Shown here in pieces: positions 36,433 to 44,741 of a DNA stretch of 64,000 nucleotides (the stretch's first letter is position 1; the number at the start of each line of letters is the position of its first letter). A program made the translations under genes and the position numbers. Source of the DNA: a bacterium (GTDB taxonomy: Bacteria > Zixibacteria > MSB-5A5 > CAIYYT01); assembly GCA_016708315.1 (NCBI GenBank), contig JADJGC010000024.1, positions 1 to 64,000 on the forward strand, given 5' to 3'. The notes beneath the pieces were generated by a model. The model was given only the letters and a program-made list of their open reading frames with translations. It did not search any database and had not been told where the DNA came from.

Positions 36433-37521
36433 TCACCGGATTTTGAAGGTTGACAAGGCCAATAGCGCGCAGAGCACACCGACAATCCAGAATCGGACGA
36501 CGACTTTGCTCTCGTGCCAACCGCTAAGTTCGAAGTGATGATGGAGGGGAGCCATTTTGAATATCCGCTTTCCCCGCAATTTGAAAGAGGATACCTGGAG
36601 TATGACCGATAAAGTTTCAGCCACAAAGACTCCCCCAACTATCACCAACAGAATTTCTTTTTTCAAGAGAATGGCGAGCGCGCCGAGAATTCCACCCAAT
36701 GCCAATGCGCCGGTGTCGCCCATGAAGACCTGCGCGGGATGGGAATTGTACCAAAGGAAGCCAAGCCCTGCTCCAATGGCGGCGGCGCAATAGACTGTCA
36801 ATTCACCCGAGCCGGGTAAGTATGCTATATCAAGATATTCCGAGAAGTCGGTTCGGCCGGTGATGTATGCCATGCCGGCGAAAGCGACGAAGCAGATCGC
36901 CGTCAGACCGATTGCAAGGCCATCAAGGCCATCGGTCAGATTGACGGCATTCGAAAAACCGGTGATTATGACGATTACGAACGGGATGTAGAGCCAGACC
37001 GGGAAATCGAGGAAGTAATTCTTAAAGAACGGAATATCGGTTTCAAGGTTGAATAACGGCGTCGGCGGATAGAAATAGAGCAACAAGCCAAGCACGGCGC
37101 CAAGTGCGATCTGACCGATGAGTTTCTTGCGCCCAACAAGACCCTTCTTCTGATGCTTGATGGCTTTGAGATAGTCGTCCATGAAGCCAATCGCGCCGAG
37201 CCAGACAGTAACAATCAGCATGTAAATCACGAAGCGATTTGAAAGGTCGGCCCAAAGCAAGGTCGGAATGACGATAGCGGCGAGGATGATGAGGCCGCCC
37301 ATCGTCGGGGTGCCTTCTTTGACCAGATGCGTTTGCGGGCCGTCAGTGCGAATGCTCTCTTTGACCTGGCGATTCTTCAGCATACGAATCAACGCCGGGC
37401 CGAGGATGAGGCTGATGAACAACGCCGTGATCGTCGCAGCGGCGCTGCGGAAAGTGATATAGCGGAAGAGATTGAAGAAGTTGATGTGATCCACGAGCGG
37501 ATAGAGCAATAGATACAACAT
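36433..37521 (-). CDS. mraY: Phospho-MurNAc-pentapeptide transferase MraY
   Basis: Ten-helix enzyme that makes lipid I from undecaprenyl phosphate; 362 residues. Conserved: GTPTMGGLIILAAIVIPTLL, GFMDDYLKAIKHQKKGLVGR (the Asp-Asp pair), FSNAVNLTDGLDGLAIG, GFLWYNSHPAQVFMGDTGAL, and the cytoplasmic MAPLHHHFELSGWHESKVV. Its ATG shares one base with the murF TGA (TGATG). Confidence 0.97.
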   Translation of the reverse strand: MLYLLLYPLVDHINFFNLFRYITFRSAAATITALFISLILGPALIRMLKNRQVKESIRTDGPQTHLVKEGTPTMGGLIILAAIVIPTLLWADLSNRFVIYMLIVTVWLGAIGFMDDYLKAIKHQKKGLVGRKKLIGQIALGAVLGLLLYFYPPTPLFNLETDIPFFKNYFLDFPVWLYIPFVIVIITGFSNAVNLTDGLDGLAIGLTAICFVAFAGMAYITGRTDFSEYLDIAYLPGSGELTVYCAAAIGAGLGFLWYNSHPAQVFMGDTGALALGGILGALAILLKKEILLVIVGGVFVAETLSVILQVSSFKLRGKRIFKMAPLHHHFELSGWHESKVVVRFWIVGVLCALLALSTFKIR

Positions 37522-38918
37522 CAGTTTCTTCTCCCCATTGTCGCTTTAAGACCCTGTTCGACGAGTTCGAGTTTGATACCGCGAGAGGCTTTGAGGAGAA
37601 GGAGGTCGCCTGATTGCAGATAGTTTGCCAGAAGTTCGACGGCGGCGCTGTGGTCGGAAGCGATGTGTATATTGGCTGAGTCGAGACCGGCTTTGATTGC
37701 GGCATCTCGAACTACAGTCGAAAACGATCCAAGCAGAACCAAGAAATCAATTTTGGAAGCGGCAATCTTGCGGCCGAGTTCGGCGTGGTACTCTTCTGCC
37801 TTATCGCCGAGTTCGAGCATATCTCCGAAGACGACGACTTTGCGACCGGGGACTTTCATCGAAGCGACGGTGTCGAGGGCGCCTTTGGCAGAGACCGGAT
37901 TCGAGTTGTAGGCGTCGTTGATGATCGTGACACCCAAGTGGTCCTCGGCAGTCATGCGATTGCCGGTTGGAACGAATGTCTCGATACCGGATTTGACCTG
38001 CGCATACGGCACGTCCATAAGTTTGGCGACCGAAATTGCGGCGAGGCAATTGGAGACGTGATGGAGTCCCAGCACCGGCATGGTGATGTCGTCGCCGTGG
38101 TAAATCAGATGCGCGCGTCCGGCGCCATTCATGCGAACATCGTCGGGATGGACATCGTATTCGGGAGATGTGCCGTACGTTAACTTGTTGATCTTATAGC
38201 GATATGAGCGCGAGCGAATTTGCGGATCGTCCATATTCAGCACGACCCAATCGGTGGTGCGGCAATCCTGCAGCATCTCGAACTTCGCTTCGGCGACGGC
38301 ATCGATGGTCTTGAGGGTTTCCAGATGTCCCGGGCCGATGTTGAGAATTACGCGGATATCGGGGGCGAACAATTCAACGAGGCGCTTGATCTCGCCCGGT
38401 GTCGACATCGCGAATTCGAATACGGCGACCACGCAGTCGCGAGTGAACTCGAAGATCGAAAGCGGCACACCAAATTGATTGTTCAGATTGCCGCGCGTCG
38501 CACAGGTGCGGTACTTCGCAGAAAGCAGATTCACGACCAGCGACTTGGTAGTGGTCTTGCCATTGGTGCCGGTGATGGCGATCTTGCGCGGAGCAATGAG
38601 ATTCAGATAGAACTTTGCCAGCAGTTGCATTGCATCGAGTGTGTCATCGACGGCAACTACGACGGCGCCGCCGAGTTTTGCGAATTCTGCATAACGCGAT
38701 TTGGCGACGACGATGATCTTGTTGCCATTGGCGACTGCATCGCGAGCGAAGTCGTGGCCGTCGAATCTCTCGCCTTTGATGCAGAAGAAGATCCCACCCG
38801 ATGATTTGGCGCGACTGTCGATGGAAACGCCGGTAAATGGCGTATCGAGGTTTTCCGGTATGTTGACTTCGAAGTTGCCGAATGATGGCGTGAATTCTCT
38901 GAGCATTCCGCTGATCAT
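37521..38918 (-). CDS. murF: UDP-MurNAc-tripeptide-D-Ala-D-Ala ligase MurF
   Basis: Adds D-Ala-D-Ala to complete the pentapeptide; 465 residues. N-terminal uridine-binding domain with GVSIDSRAKSSGGIFFCIKG; ATP loop ITGTNGKTTTKSLVVNLL; GVPLSIFEFTRDC; ILNIGPGHLETLKTID; C-terminal IINDAYNSNPVSAKGAL and VFGDMLELG. It overlaps murE by 4 bases. Confidence 0.96.
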   Translation of the reverse strand: MISGMLREFTPSFGNFEVNIPENLDTPFTGVSIDSRAKSSGGIFFCIKGERFDGHDFARDAVANGNKIIVVAKSRYAEFAKLGGAVVVAVDDTLDAMQLLAKFYLNLIAPRKIAITGTNGKTTTKSLVVNLLSAKYRTCATRGNLNNQFGVPLSIFEFTRDCVVAVFEFAMSTPGEIKRLVELFAPDIRVILNIGPGHLETLKTIDAVAEAKFEMLQDCRTTDWVVLNMDDPQIRSRSYRYKINKLTYGTSPEYDVHPDDVRMNGAGRAHLIYHGDDITMPVLGLHHVSNCLAAISVAKLMDVPYAQVKSGIETFVPTGNRMTAEDHLGVTIINDAYNSNPVSAKGALDTVASMKVPGRKVVVFGDMLELGDKAEEYHAELGRKIAASKIDFLVLLGSFSTVVRDAAIKAGLDSANIHIASDHSAAVELLANYLQSGDLLLLKASRGIKLELVEQGLKATMGRRN

Positions 38919-40387
38919 GCGTTCAGTCCCTTCAAGGCTTCTTCAATGACTTCGCGATCATCGAAATGAATCTTGGTCGTGCCGAGTATCTGATAGTTTT
39001 CATGTCCCTTGCCGGCTACGACGAGCAAGTCATTCTCGCGGCAGAGAGCGACGGCAGCGGCGATGGCTTTGCGGCGATCTGGTTCGATGACAGTCAATTT
39101 CTGACCGACGAGGCCGGGCTTGATGTCTTCGATGATCTTAAGCGGATCTTCAGTGCGAGGATTGTCGGAAGTGACAATCACGACATCGGCGGCGCTGGAA
39201 GCGGCTTTGCCCATCAGCGGACGTTTGCCGCGGTCGCGGTCGCCGCCGCAACCGAAGAGCACCATCAGGCGTCCCTTGCAGATTTGGCGAGCGGTTTCGA
39301 GAATTTTGGTCAATGCATCGGGCGTGTGCGCGTAGTCGATCAAAACTGTGAACGGTTGGCCAATGGAGACTTTTTGAGCGCGTCCGTGAACGTGGCTGCG
39401 TGAACTCAATCCTTTGGCAATCAGCGATGGTTCGATTCCACTGGCGACGGCACAGGCAGCCGCGCAAAGAGCGTTTTCGATATTGAAGCGGCCAAGCAAC
39501 TGCAAATGCACGTGCTCGTTGCCAAGCGGTGTGATCAGCGTGAAGCTTGATCCGTCAGTTGACATGACCAAATCTTCGAGACGCACATCGGCGCTTGGGT
39601 CGCTGACGGAGAAAGTCAGATACGACGAGCGGACGCGGCGCATCAGGAAGTCGTAGCTCGGATCATCAAGGTTGAGCACCGCCCATTTGTCTTTGCCTTC
39701 AACGAGATCGAGGATATGCGCTTTGGCATCGCGGTAGTTCTCGAGAGTCTTGTGATAGTCGAAATGATCCTGCGTGATGTTACTGATCGCGACGACTTGA
39801 AACGCGAGCTCTTCGACGCGATACATGGAAAGGGCGTGCGAAGACACCTCGGCGGCGACGTAGCGAACACCCTCGTTGACCATGATAGTCAACAGGCGTT
39901 CGAGTTCGAGCGGGCCGGGAGTCGTGTTGAGTGCTTCAAACGAATGTTTGGCGGTGTAATAGCCAAGTGTGCCGATGACGCCAACGGGGCTGGTACGCTG
40001 TTCGAAGATTGATTTCAGCAACCAGGTGATTGTGGTTTTGCCGTTGGTTCCGGTGACGCCGATCAGTTTGAGTTTGCGGCTCGGGTGATCGTAATAGCGC
40101 GCGGCAATTTTGGCAATTGCGCGGCGAATATCGCCGACACGGGCGTGGCACTTGACCTTGGTCTGCAGATCGCCGGGCGACACAACTGCTGTAGCGCCGC
40201 GAGTGACAGCATCGCTGATGTATTTTTCGCCATCGTCGGCGAATCCGGGAATGGCGACGAAGACGTCGTTGGCTTCCACCAGGCGACTGTCGACTTCAAC
40301 TTTGTTGATTTCGAAATCGGGGTCGCCATCAAAGACGACGCCGTCGATTCCCTGCACCAGTTCCCTGAATTTCACAACAGCTTCCAT
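38915..40387 (-). CDS. murE: UDP-MurNAc-dipeptide-meso-diaminopimelate ligase MurE
   Basis: Adds the third residue of the stem peptide; 490 residues. ATP loop GVTGTNGKTTITWLLKSIFE; NTTPGPLELERLL; AAEVSSHALSM; ISNITQDHFDYHKTLENY; VLIDYAHTPDAL; GCGGDRDRGKRPLMG. The motif SDNPRTEDP contains DNPR, which in characterised MurE enzymes selects meso-diaminopimelate over lysine. So the organism probably makes Gram-negative-type mDAP peptidoglycan. It starts 3 bases after the ftsI stop. Confidence 0.97.
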   Translation of the reverse strand: MEAVVKFRELVQGIDGVVFDGDPDFEINKVEVDSRLVEANDVFVAIPGFADDGEKYISDAVTRGATAVVSPGDLQTKVKCHARVGDIRRAIAKIAARYYDHPSRKLKLIGVTGTNGKTTITWLLKSIFEQRTSPVGVIGTLGYYTAKHSFEALNTTPGPLELERLLTIMVNEGVRYVAAEVSSHALSMYRVEELAFQVVAISNITQDHFDYHKTLENYRDAKAHILDLVEGKDKWAVLNLDDPSYDFLMRRVRSSYLTFSVSDPSADVRLEDLVMSTDGSSFTLITPLGNEHVHLQLLGRFNIENALCAAACAVASGIEPSLIAKGLSSRSHVHGRAQKVSIGQPFTVLIDYAHTPDALTKILETARQICKGRLMVLFGCGGDRDRGKRPLMGKAASSAADVVIVTSDNPRTEDPLKIIEDIKPGLVGQKLTVIEPDRRKAIAAAVALCRENDLLVVAGKGHENYQILGTTKIHFDDREVIEEALKGLNA

Positions 40388-40390
40388 TCC

Positions 40391-42469
40391 CTAATCCACA
40401 TTGCAGATTAACCGCAGGCTGCGGGTTGAAGCCAGACTATCGGGCGCAATTTCAATGACCTGCTTGACAAACCCCGAGCCTTCGACATCGAAATTGAATC
40501 CCCACTCGCGAACTTGCGCGACGGCGCTGCGTACGGACATGCCGATCAGTTCGGCATACTTGCCGACGCTGTCGGGTTCGGCGTTAGTCAATTGGACGAT
40601 GAGACGTTCGCCCTCCATCAGGATGCTGCCCGCCTTGGGCACCTGACGGGCGATGATGTCGCCGGAGTTGAGGATGGTGACGTCGAGAGCAATCGTATCG
40701 AGAATCTCTTGAACAGTCGAAAGGGTGTGTCCTTCCAGTTCCGGGACGCGAATTTCACGCGGCGCAGACTTCGCGGCTTGTTCGGCGAAGAGTTCCGGCT
40801 CAGTGAGTTTTTCTTTGGTGGAGACGCGTTCGGCGATGCGGCGGAAGATGCGTCCCGAAGTCATACCGGCGTAATGAATCGGTTGTGGGTCGTCGAGGAC
40901 GATCACGCCGACAGCGATGGGTTCATCAGCAGGAAAATGACCGGCAAAGGTCGAGATGTAGCTATTCTGGTAGTAGCCGCCGGTTTCGAGATTAACTTTT
41001 TGCGCAGTGCCTGTCTTGCCTGCAAACGTAACGACTTTGGACTTACTGTACTTGGCAGTACCAGTATCGACGACGGCTTTCATGAACTGCTTGAGGGTTT
41101 CGCAAGTTTCTGCCGAGAGCAATGTGCGAATCTTGGTTGGTGTGTGCTGTTGCACGATTTCGCCGGTCGGCGAGGTAATTTTTTGAATGATGTACGGTTG
41201 ATAGAGCGCACCTTCGGACGAAACGACGCTAAAGGCAGAGGCCAATTGAAGAGCAGTGACACCAATGCCGTGCCCCATGGCAAACTGCGAAGTGAAGAAG
41301 TCGGACCATTTGTTGGGTTCGCGCATCAAGCCGGGCATTTCGCCGGGCATGTCGATGCCGGAACGCATTCCGAATCCGAAATACTTGGCGTACTTGTACA
41401 TCATCTTGTTGCCGAGTTTGCAGGCGACTCGGGCTGTACCGATGTTGGACGAGAATGCGAAGATGTTGCGCACTGACATGTCGCCGTGCTTCTTGTCGTC
41501 GTGAATCCATTTGCCGGAAAACTGGGCTTTGCCGTTGCCGCAGTGGAATTCGTCGTTCGGCTTGGAGCTTCCCTCTTCTAGTGCGGCGGCAATGGCAATC
41601 AGTTTGAAAACCGAGCCGGGTTCGAATACATCAGCAATGGCTTCGTTCTTTTGGGATGCGGCACTCTTGGAGTAGGGATAGTAAGAAGCCATGGCGAGGA
41701 TGGCGCCGTCGCTGGGTTTGATGAAGACGGCGATTCCGGATTGAGCGGAGAAAGTGTCGACGCCGTTCTTTAATTCTTGTTCGACGATTGCCTGCCAGTC
41801 GAGGTCGATGGTAAGTTGGACATCATTGCCGTTGCGGGGATCAACTAAGTCTTTGCTGGCAACGCGGTAGATCTTGCCGACGGCGTCGCGTTCGACACGG
41901 GTTTTTCCGGGTGTGCCGTTAAGGACGTCATTGAGTGCATATTCGAGTCCGGAAATTCCCTGATTTTCCGTGTCGACTGTGCCGAGCAAGTCGCGGCCAA
42001 GGGTCTCGCGCGGGTAGTTGCGCTTCATTTCGCGTTGGGAGAACAAGCCGGGCAGTTTGCGGGCTTCAAGAGCTTCGGCTTTCTCGCCGTCAAGACGACG
42101 GCAGAGCCAAGTGAAGCTTTCGACGCGGCCTTTGAGTTTGGTGCGCAGATCGTTACGCGAAACGTTCATATATGGCGCCACGACATTGGCGATTTCCAAT
42201 GCGGCGGCTTCGTCGGGTGGATAGGCGAAAAATGACTTAGTTGGGGCGTTGCTTGCGAGAGTGCGACCTTCAGTATCAAGAATTCTGCCGCGCTGTGCCG
42301 GGACTTCGATTTCGCCGCGGCTCTGATTGTTGGCGATGGTGCTGTATTGGGCGCCGTTGACAATTTGGATATTGATCAAGCGCGCCACGATGGCAAGCCA
42401 GACAAACGAAACTGCGATGATCAGGGCGTAAACACGGCCACGTGAAATGAAGAATCCCTGCGAGTTCAT
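40391..42469 (-). CDS. ftsI: Division-specific transpeptidase FtsI (class B PBP) with PASTA domains
   Basis: A 692-residue penicillin-binding protein. Residues about 12-32 are the membrane anchor (VYALIIAVSFVWLAIVARL). The pedestal contains RGRILDTEGRTLASN and GRDLLGTVDTENQGISGLE. The transpeptidase domain has the three active-site motifs: SVFK (Ser nucleophile, in DVFEPGSVFKLIA), SSN in FAFSSNIGTAR, and KTGTAQ. About 120 residues at the C terminus form two PASTA-like modules (IRVPELEGHTLSTVQEIL; YAELIGMSVRSAVAQVREWG). PASTA tails are usual in Gram-positive and some FCB-type division PBPs but not in proteobacterial FtsI. It overlaps ftsL by 4 bases. Confidence 0.95.
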   Translation of the reverse strand: MNSQGFFISRGRVYALIIAVSFVWLAIVARLINIQIVNGAQYSTIANNQSRGEIEVPAQRGRILDTEGRTLASNAPTKSFFAYPPDEAAALEIANVVAPYMNVSRNDLRTKLKGRVESFTWLCRRLDGEKAEALEARKLPGLFSQREMKRNYPRETLGRDLLGTVDTENQGISGLEYALNDVLNGTPGKTRVERDAVGKIYRVASKDLVDPRNGNDVQLTIDLDWQAIVEQELKNGVDTFSAQSGIAVFIKPSDGAILAMASYYPYSKSAASQKNEAIADVFEPGSVFKLIAIAAALEEGSSKPNDEFHCGNGKAQFSGKWIHDDKKHGDMSVRNIFAFSSNIGTARVACKLGNKMMYKYAKYFGFGMRSGIDMPGEMPGLMREPNKWSDFFTSQFAMGHGIGVTALQLASAFSVVSSEGALYQPYIIQKITSPTGEIVQQHTPTKIRTLLSAETCETLKQFMKAVVDTGTAKYSKSKVVTFAGKTGTAQKVNLETGGYYQNSYISTFAGHFPADEPIAVGVIVLDDPQPIHYAGMTSGRIFRRIAERVSTKEKLTEPELFAEQAAKSAPREIRVPELEGHTLSTVQEILDTIALDVTILNSGDIIARQVPKAGSILMEGERLIVQLTNAEPDSVGKYAELIGMSVRSAVAQVREWGFNFDVEGSGFVKQVIEIAPDSLASTRSLRLICNVD

Positions 42470-43038
42470 TTGCCGGTTTTGCCCGATCCCTTTTTCTTCG
42501 TGGTTGGTTTCTTCGCTGCCGGTTTTGATTTCTTAGAGCCAGTAGAGGACTTGGCTGCGGACTTGGAGGTGGACTTCTTGGTATTCGATTTAGGCTTGAC
42601 AGCGGCGGCTTTTTCCTTTTTCACGGGGACAGACGTAGCCAGCAGTTTTGCCGAGTCGGCAGGGGCAGTCGCAACATGGGGAACTACTACCGATGCAAAC
42701 TGGGCTTCGCGCAGGGGCAGCATCGCCAGTTGATTACGCGCGATCGATTCGATGTTCTCTATCGAAGAAAGAAACTCAACTTCGTTCTGGAGCGACTGAA
42801 TGCGTTCCTTGAGTAGGCCGACTCGCAGTTTGCGTTGGGAGTGCTCATCGGCAAGTTGGAGCGTGTAGACTCTTTGCCAGACGAACATGTAAGCAAAGAG
42901 AAGCGCGAGCGCCAACAGACCGAAAGACGCCAGCGCCACGTGACGGCGTTGTCTTTTCTTCTGCTCTTTTTGTTCAGTCCAGCTTGTTTTTTGCATAGTA
43001 AATATTGTGAGGCGGTCAGCCAGTCCTTGGCCGACCAC
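42466..43038 (-). CDS. ftsL: FtsL-like division protein with long basic tail
   Basis: A small bitopic protein in the ftsL place of the cluster. From GTG 43038 it has 190 residues; the ATG at 42996 (MQKTSWTEQ) is an alternative. A charged cytoplasmic stretch leads to one transmembrane helix (ALASFGLLALALLFAYMFVW), then a heptad coiled coil (LKERIQSLQNEVEFLSSIEN) and IARNQLAMLPLREAQF, as in FtsL/FtsB proteins. Unusual is the last 75 residues or so: a Lys/Ala/Ser/Thr-rich, histone-H1-like tail with many KK, KSAAKSS and KKPTTKKK units. In the FtsL topology this tail is periplasmic and could touch anionic peptidoglycan or teichoic-like polymers. The call rests on position plus topology; sequence conservation in FtsL is always low. 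Confidence 0.8.
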   Translation of the reverse strand: MVGQGLADRLTIFTMQKTSWTEQKEQKKRQRRHVALASFGLLALALLFAYMFVWQRVYTLQLADEHSQRKLRVGLLKERIQSLQNEVEFLSSIENIESIARNQLAMLPLREAQFASVVVPHVATAPADSAKLLATSVPVKKEKAAAVKPKSNTKKSTSKSAAKSSTGSKKSKPAAKKPTTKKKGSGKTGK

Positions 43039-43047
43039 CCCACGTCC

Positions 43048-44010
43048 TCAAGAGGTTCCCAGCTTCGCAGCCGCACGCAACCTTGCGCTCCGAGAGCGCT
43101 GATTTCTTGATATTTCCGCTTCGCCCGGCATAATCGCCTTGCGAGTGATTCTCCGAAGTAGAGGTTTCTTGCCGCAAACGCATACCGGAACGCGTGGCGG
43201 ACAGATGCAGGGATTTTCCTGCGCGACCATGAACTGTTTGACAGCACGGTCTTCGAGGGAGTGGAAACTAATTACCGCCAGAACGCCGTCGACACGCAGG
43301 TAGTCCACGATTTTCGGCAGAACGGTGTTGAGCTGTTCGAGCTCGTCGTTGACCCAGATGCGCAAGGCTTGCCAGATTTGCGAAAGCCCTTGTTTCGTTT
43401 TCTCGCGCTTGAGATACGGTGTCACCACAGAGACAAGGTCGGCTACAGTAGCAAGTTGTCCGGCATCGGCCGCGGAAATGATGGCTTCTGCGATGCGATG
43501 GGCACGATCTACCTCGCCGTATTCGCGCAAAATCTGCGTAAGCTCATTCACTGAAACCTGCGAGAGCTTGGTTGACAACGACTGGCCTGAAGATTTGTCA
43601 AAGCGCAAATCGAGGGCATCGTTCGATACCTGATGTGCAAAGCCCCGGTTTGAATGTTCGAGTTGGTCCGACGACAGACCAAGATCCAACAGCGCGAAAT
43701 CAACTTTCCCCTTGTCGGCCTCGCCCAAGTGCAGATCAAAATTCGCATAGGAATCATGCACCAGGCGCAGTTGATTGTTATATGCTTTGAGACGTTGATT
43801 GGTTCTCGCCAATGCGTCAACATCCCTGTCGAAGCCGATCACTTGCGCTGCCTCTCCCAATAGTTTTAGAATTGCTTCTGTATGTCCGCCGCTACCGACG
43901 GTAAAATCCACCACTAATCTTGCGCCGTGTGGCACCAAGGACAGTACTTCGTCCACGAGGACGGGAGCATGCGTCGGGCTATTTGCGTTTTCCGAACAGA
44001 TTCTCGACAA
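43048..44010 (-). CDS. rsmH: 16S rRNA (cytosine-1402 N4) methyltransferase RsmH
   Basis: SAM-dependent methyltransferase (MraW family), 320 residues. Start region HAPVLVDEVLSLVPHGARLV; motif I VDFTVGSGGHTEAILKLLG; FDRDVDALARTNQRL; FALLDLGLSSDQLEHSNRGF; and LRIWVNDELEQLNTVLP. The C terminus has GVLAVISFHSLEDRAVKQF and a Cys-containing strand followed by RRITRKAIMP, SRSARLRAA. The chosen TTG start overlaps mraZ by 32 bases; a slightly later start is possible. Confidence 0.95.
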   Translation of the reverse strand: MSRICSENANSPTHAPVLVDEVLSLVPHGARLVVDFTVGSGGHTEAILKLLGEAAQVIGFDRDVDALARTNQRLKAYNNQLRLVHDSYANFDLHLGEADKGKVDFALLDLGLSSDQLEHSNRGFAHQVSNDALDLRFDKSSGQSLSTKLSQVSVNELTQILREYGEVDRAHRIAEAIISAADAGQLATVADLVSVVTPYLKREKTKQGLSQIWQALRIWVNDELEQLNTVLPKIVDYLRVDGVLAVISFHSLEDRAVKQFMVAQENPCICPPRVPVCVCGKKPLLRRITRKAIMPGEAEISRNQRSRSARLRAAAKLGTS

Positions 44011-44431
44011 CCTCTTCCACAGTCATCGGGAATGACTGATCGTAGGCCTTGTAACGCTGTTCGTTCCAAAGCTCGATTCGTTCGCGCACGCCCAGAATCA
44101 GAACTTGTTTATCGATTCCGGCATAATCCAAGAGATGCTTGGGAATCGTGATGCGTCCTTGTGAGTCCGGTATGCCTTCTGCCGAGTTCGAATAGAGGAA
44201 GCGTTTGAGATGGCGTTCCTGCTTGGAATCCATCGCCGATTCAGGAGCAAGTTTTTCGGTAAATTTGCGAAATTCGGCGTCGGAATAAAGATCCAGACAA
44301 CCGTCGACATTGAAAGTCACAAAGAACTTGTCAGAACCCTGGGCGGCAGCAATCGCTCGATACTTCGCGGGAATGGCGATTCTGCCTTTCCCGTCGACAG
44401 CGACGGTCTGTTTTCCAGTGTAATCTAACAA
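43979..44431 (-). CDS. mraZ: Transcriptional regulator MraZ
   Basis: A 150-residue AbrB-fold regulator that binds the promoter of its own dcw operon. It has two SpoVT/AbrB repeats: VDGKGRIAIPAKYRAI near residue 13 and DSQGRITIPKHLLDYAGI near residue 90. The correct start is a TTG at 44431, preceded by GGAGGG at a six-base distance; 24 further codons upstream are open but lie in the operator region. It is the first gene of the operon, and its likely binding site is described next. Confidence 0.93.
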   Translation of the reverse strand: MLDYTGKQTVAVDGKGRIAIPAKYRAIAAAQGSDKFFVTFNVDGCLDLYSDAEFRKFTEKLAPESAMDSKQERHLKRFLYSNSAEGIPDSQGRITIPKHLLDYAGIDKQVLILGVRERIELWNEQRYKAYDQSFPMTVEEVVENLFGKRK

Positions 44432-44456
44432 AAGCGACCCTCCGAAACCGAAACTT

Positions 44457-44523
44457 CCCCAATATTCCCCTCGACTCACCAAAAGTATTGTCAAACACCC
44501 CACTTGTCAAGCAAAAAACCCCA
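44457..44523 (-). promoter_or_regulatory. MraZ box: phased TGGGG-type direct repeats
   Basis: On the minus strand, TGGTG, AGGGG and TGGGG are each separated by exactly five bases (44481-44457), the known MraZ-box layout of direct repeats with a ten-base period. Two more TGGGG units lie upstream, each 21 bases (two helical turns) further away (44502-44498 and 44523-44519). Confidence 0.75.
44482..44510 (-). promoter_or_regulatory. Promoter of the dcw operon
   Basis: On the minus strand a perfect TTGACA (44510-44505) is followed after 17 bases by TACTTT (44487-44482). Transcription would start about 44475, inside the MraZ box, consistent with autorepression. A second TTGACA (44494-44489) has no good -10 partner. 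Confidence 0.55.
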
Positions 44524-44741
44524 TCTAACCCGCGAAAATTCTCAGTAATTGCAAACCTCCCACAGGTATGGGGCTTACACCACTCTCGGCGACATGAGAA
44601 GTGGTTCAGGTTGCGACACTTGTAACGACTTGAAAATTCCGAACGGCTAAGGTATTGCTTTACAAGGTGATGCGGGAGGCGACTTGACAGAAGCCAATCG
44701 GCACGGACTTTGCCTTAATAAGGGCGGCAGAAGTCAAGTAA

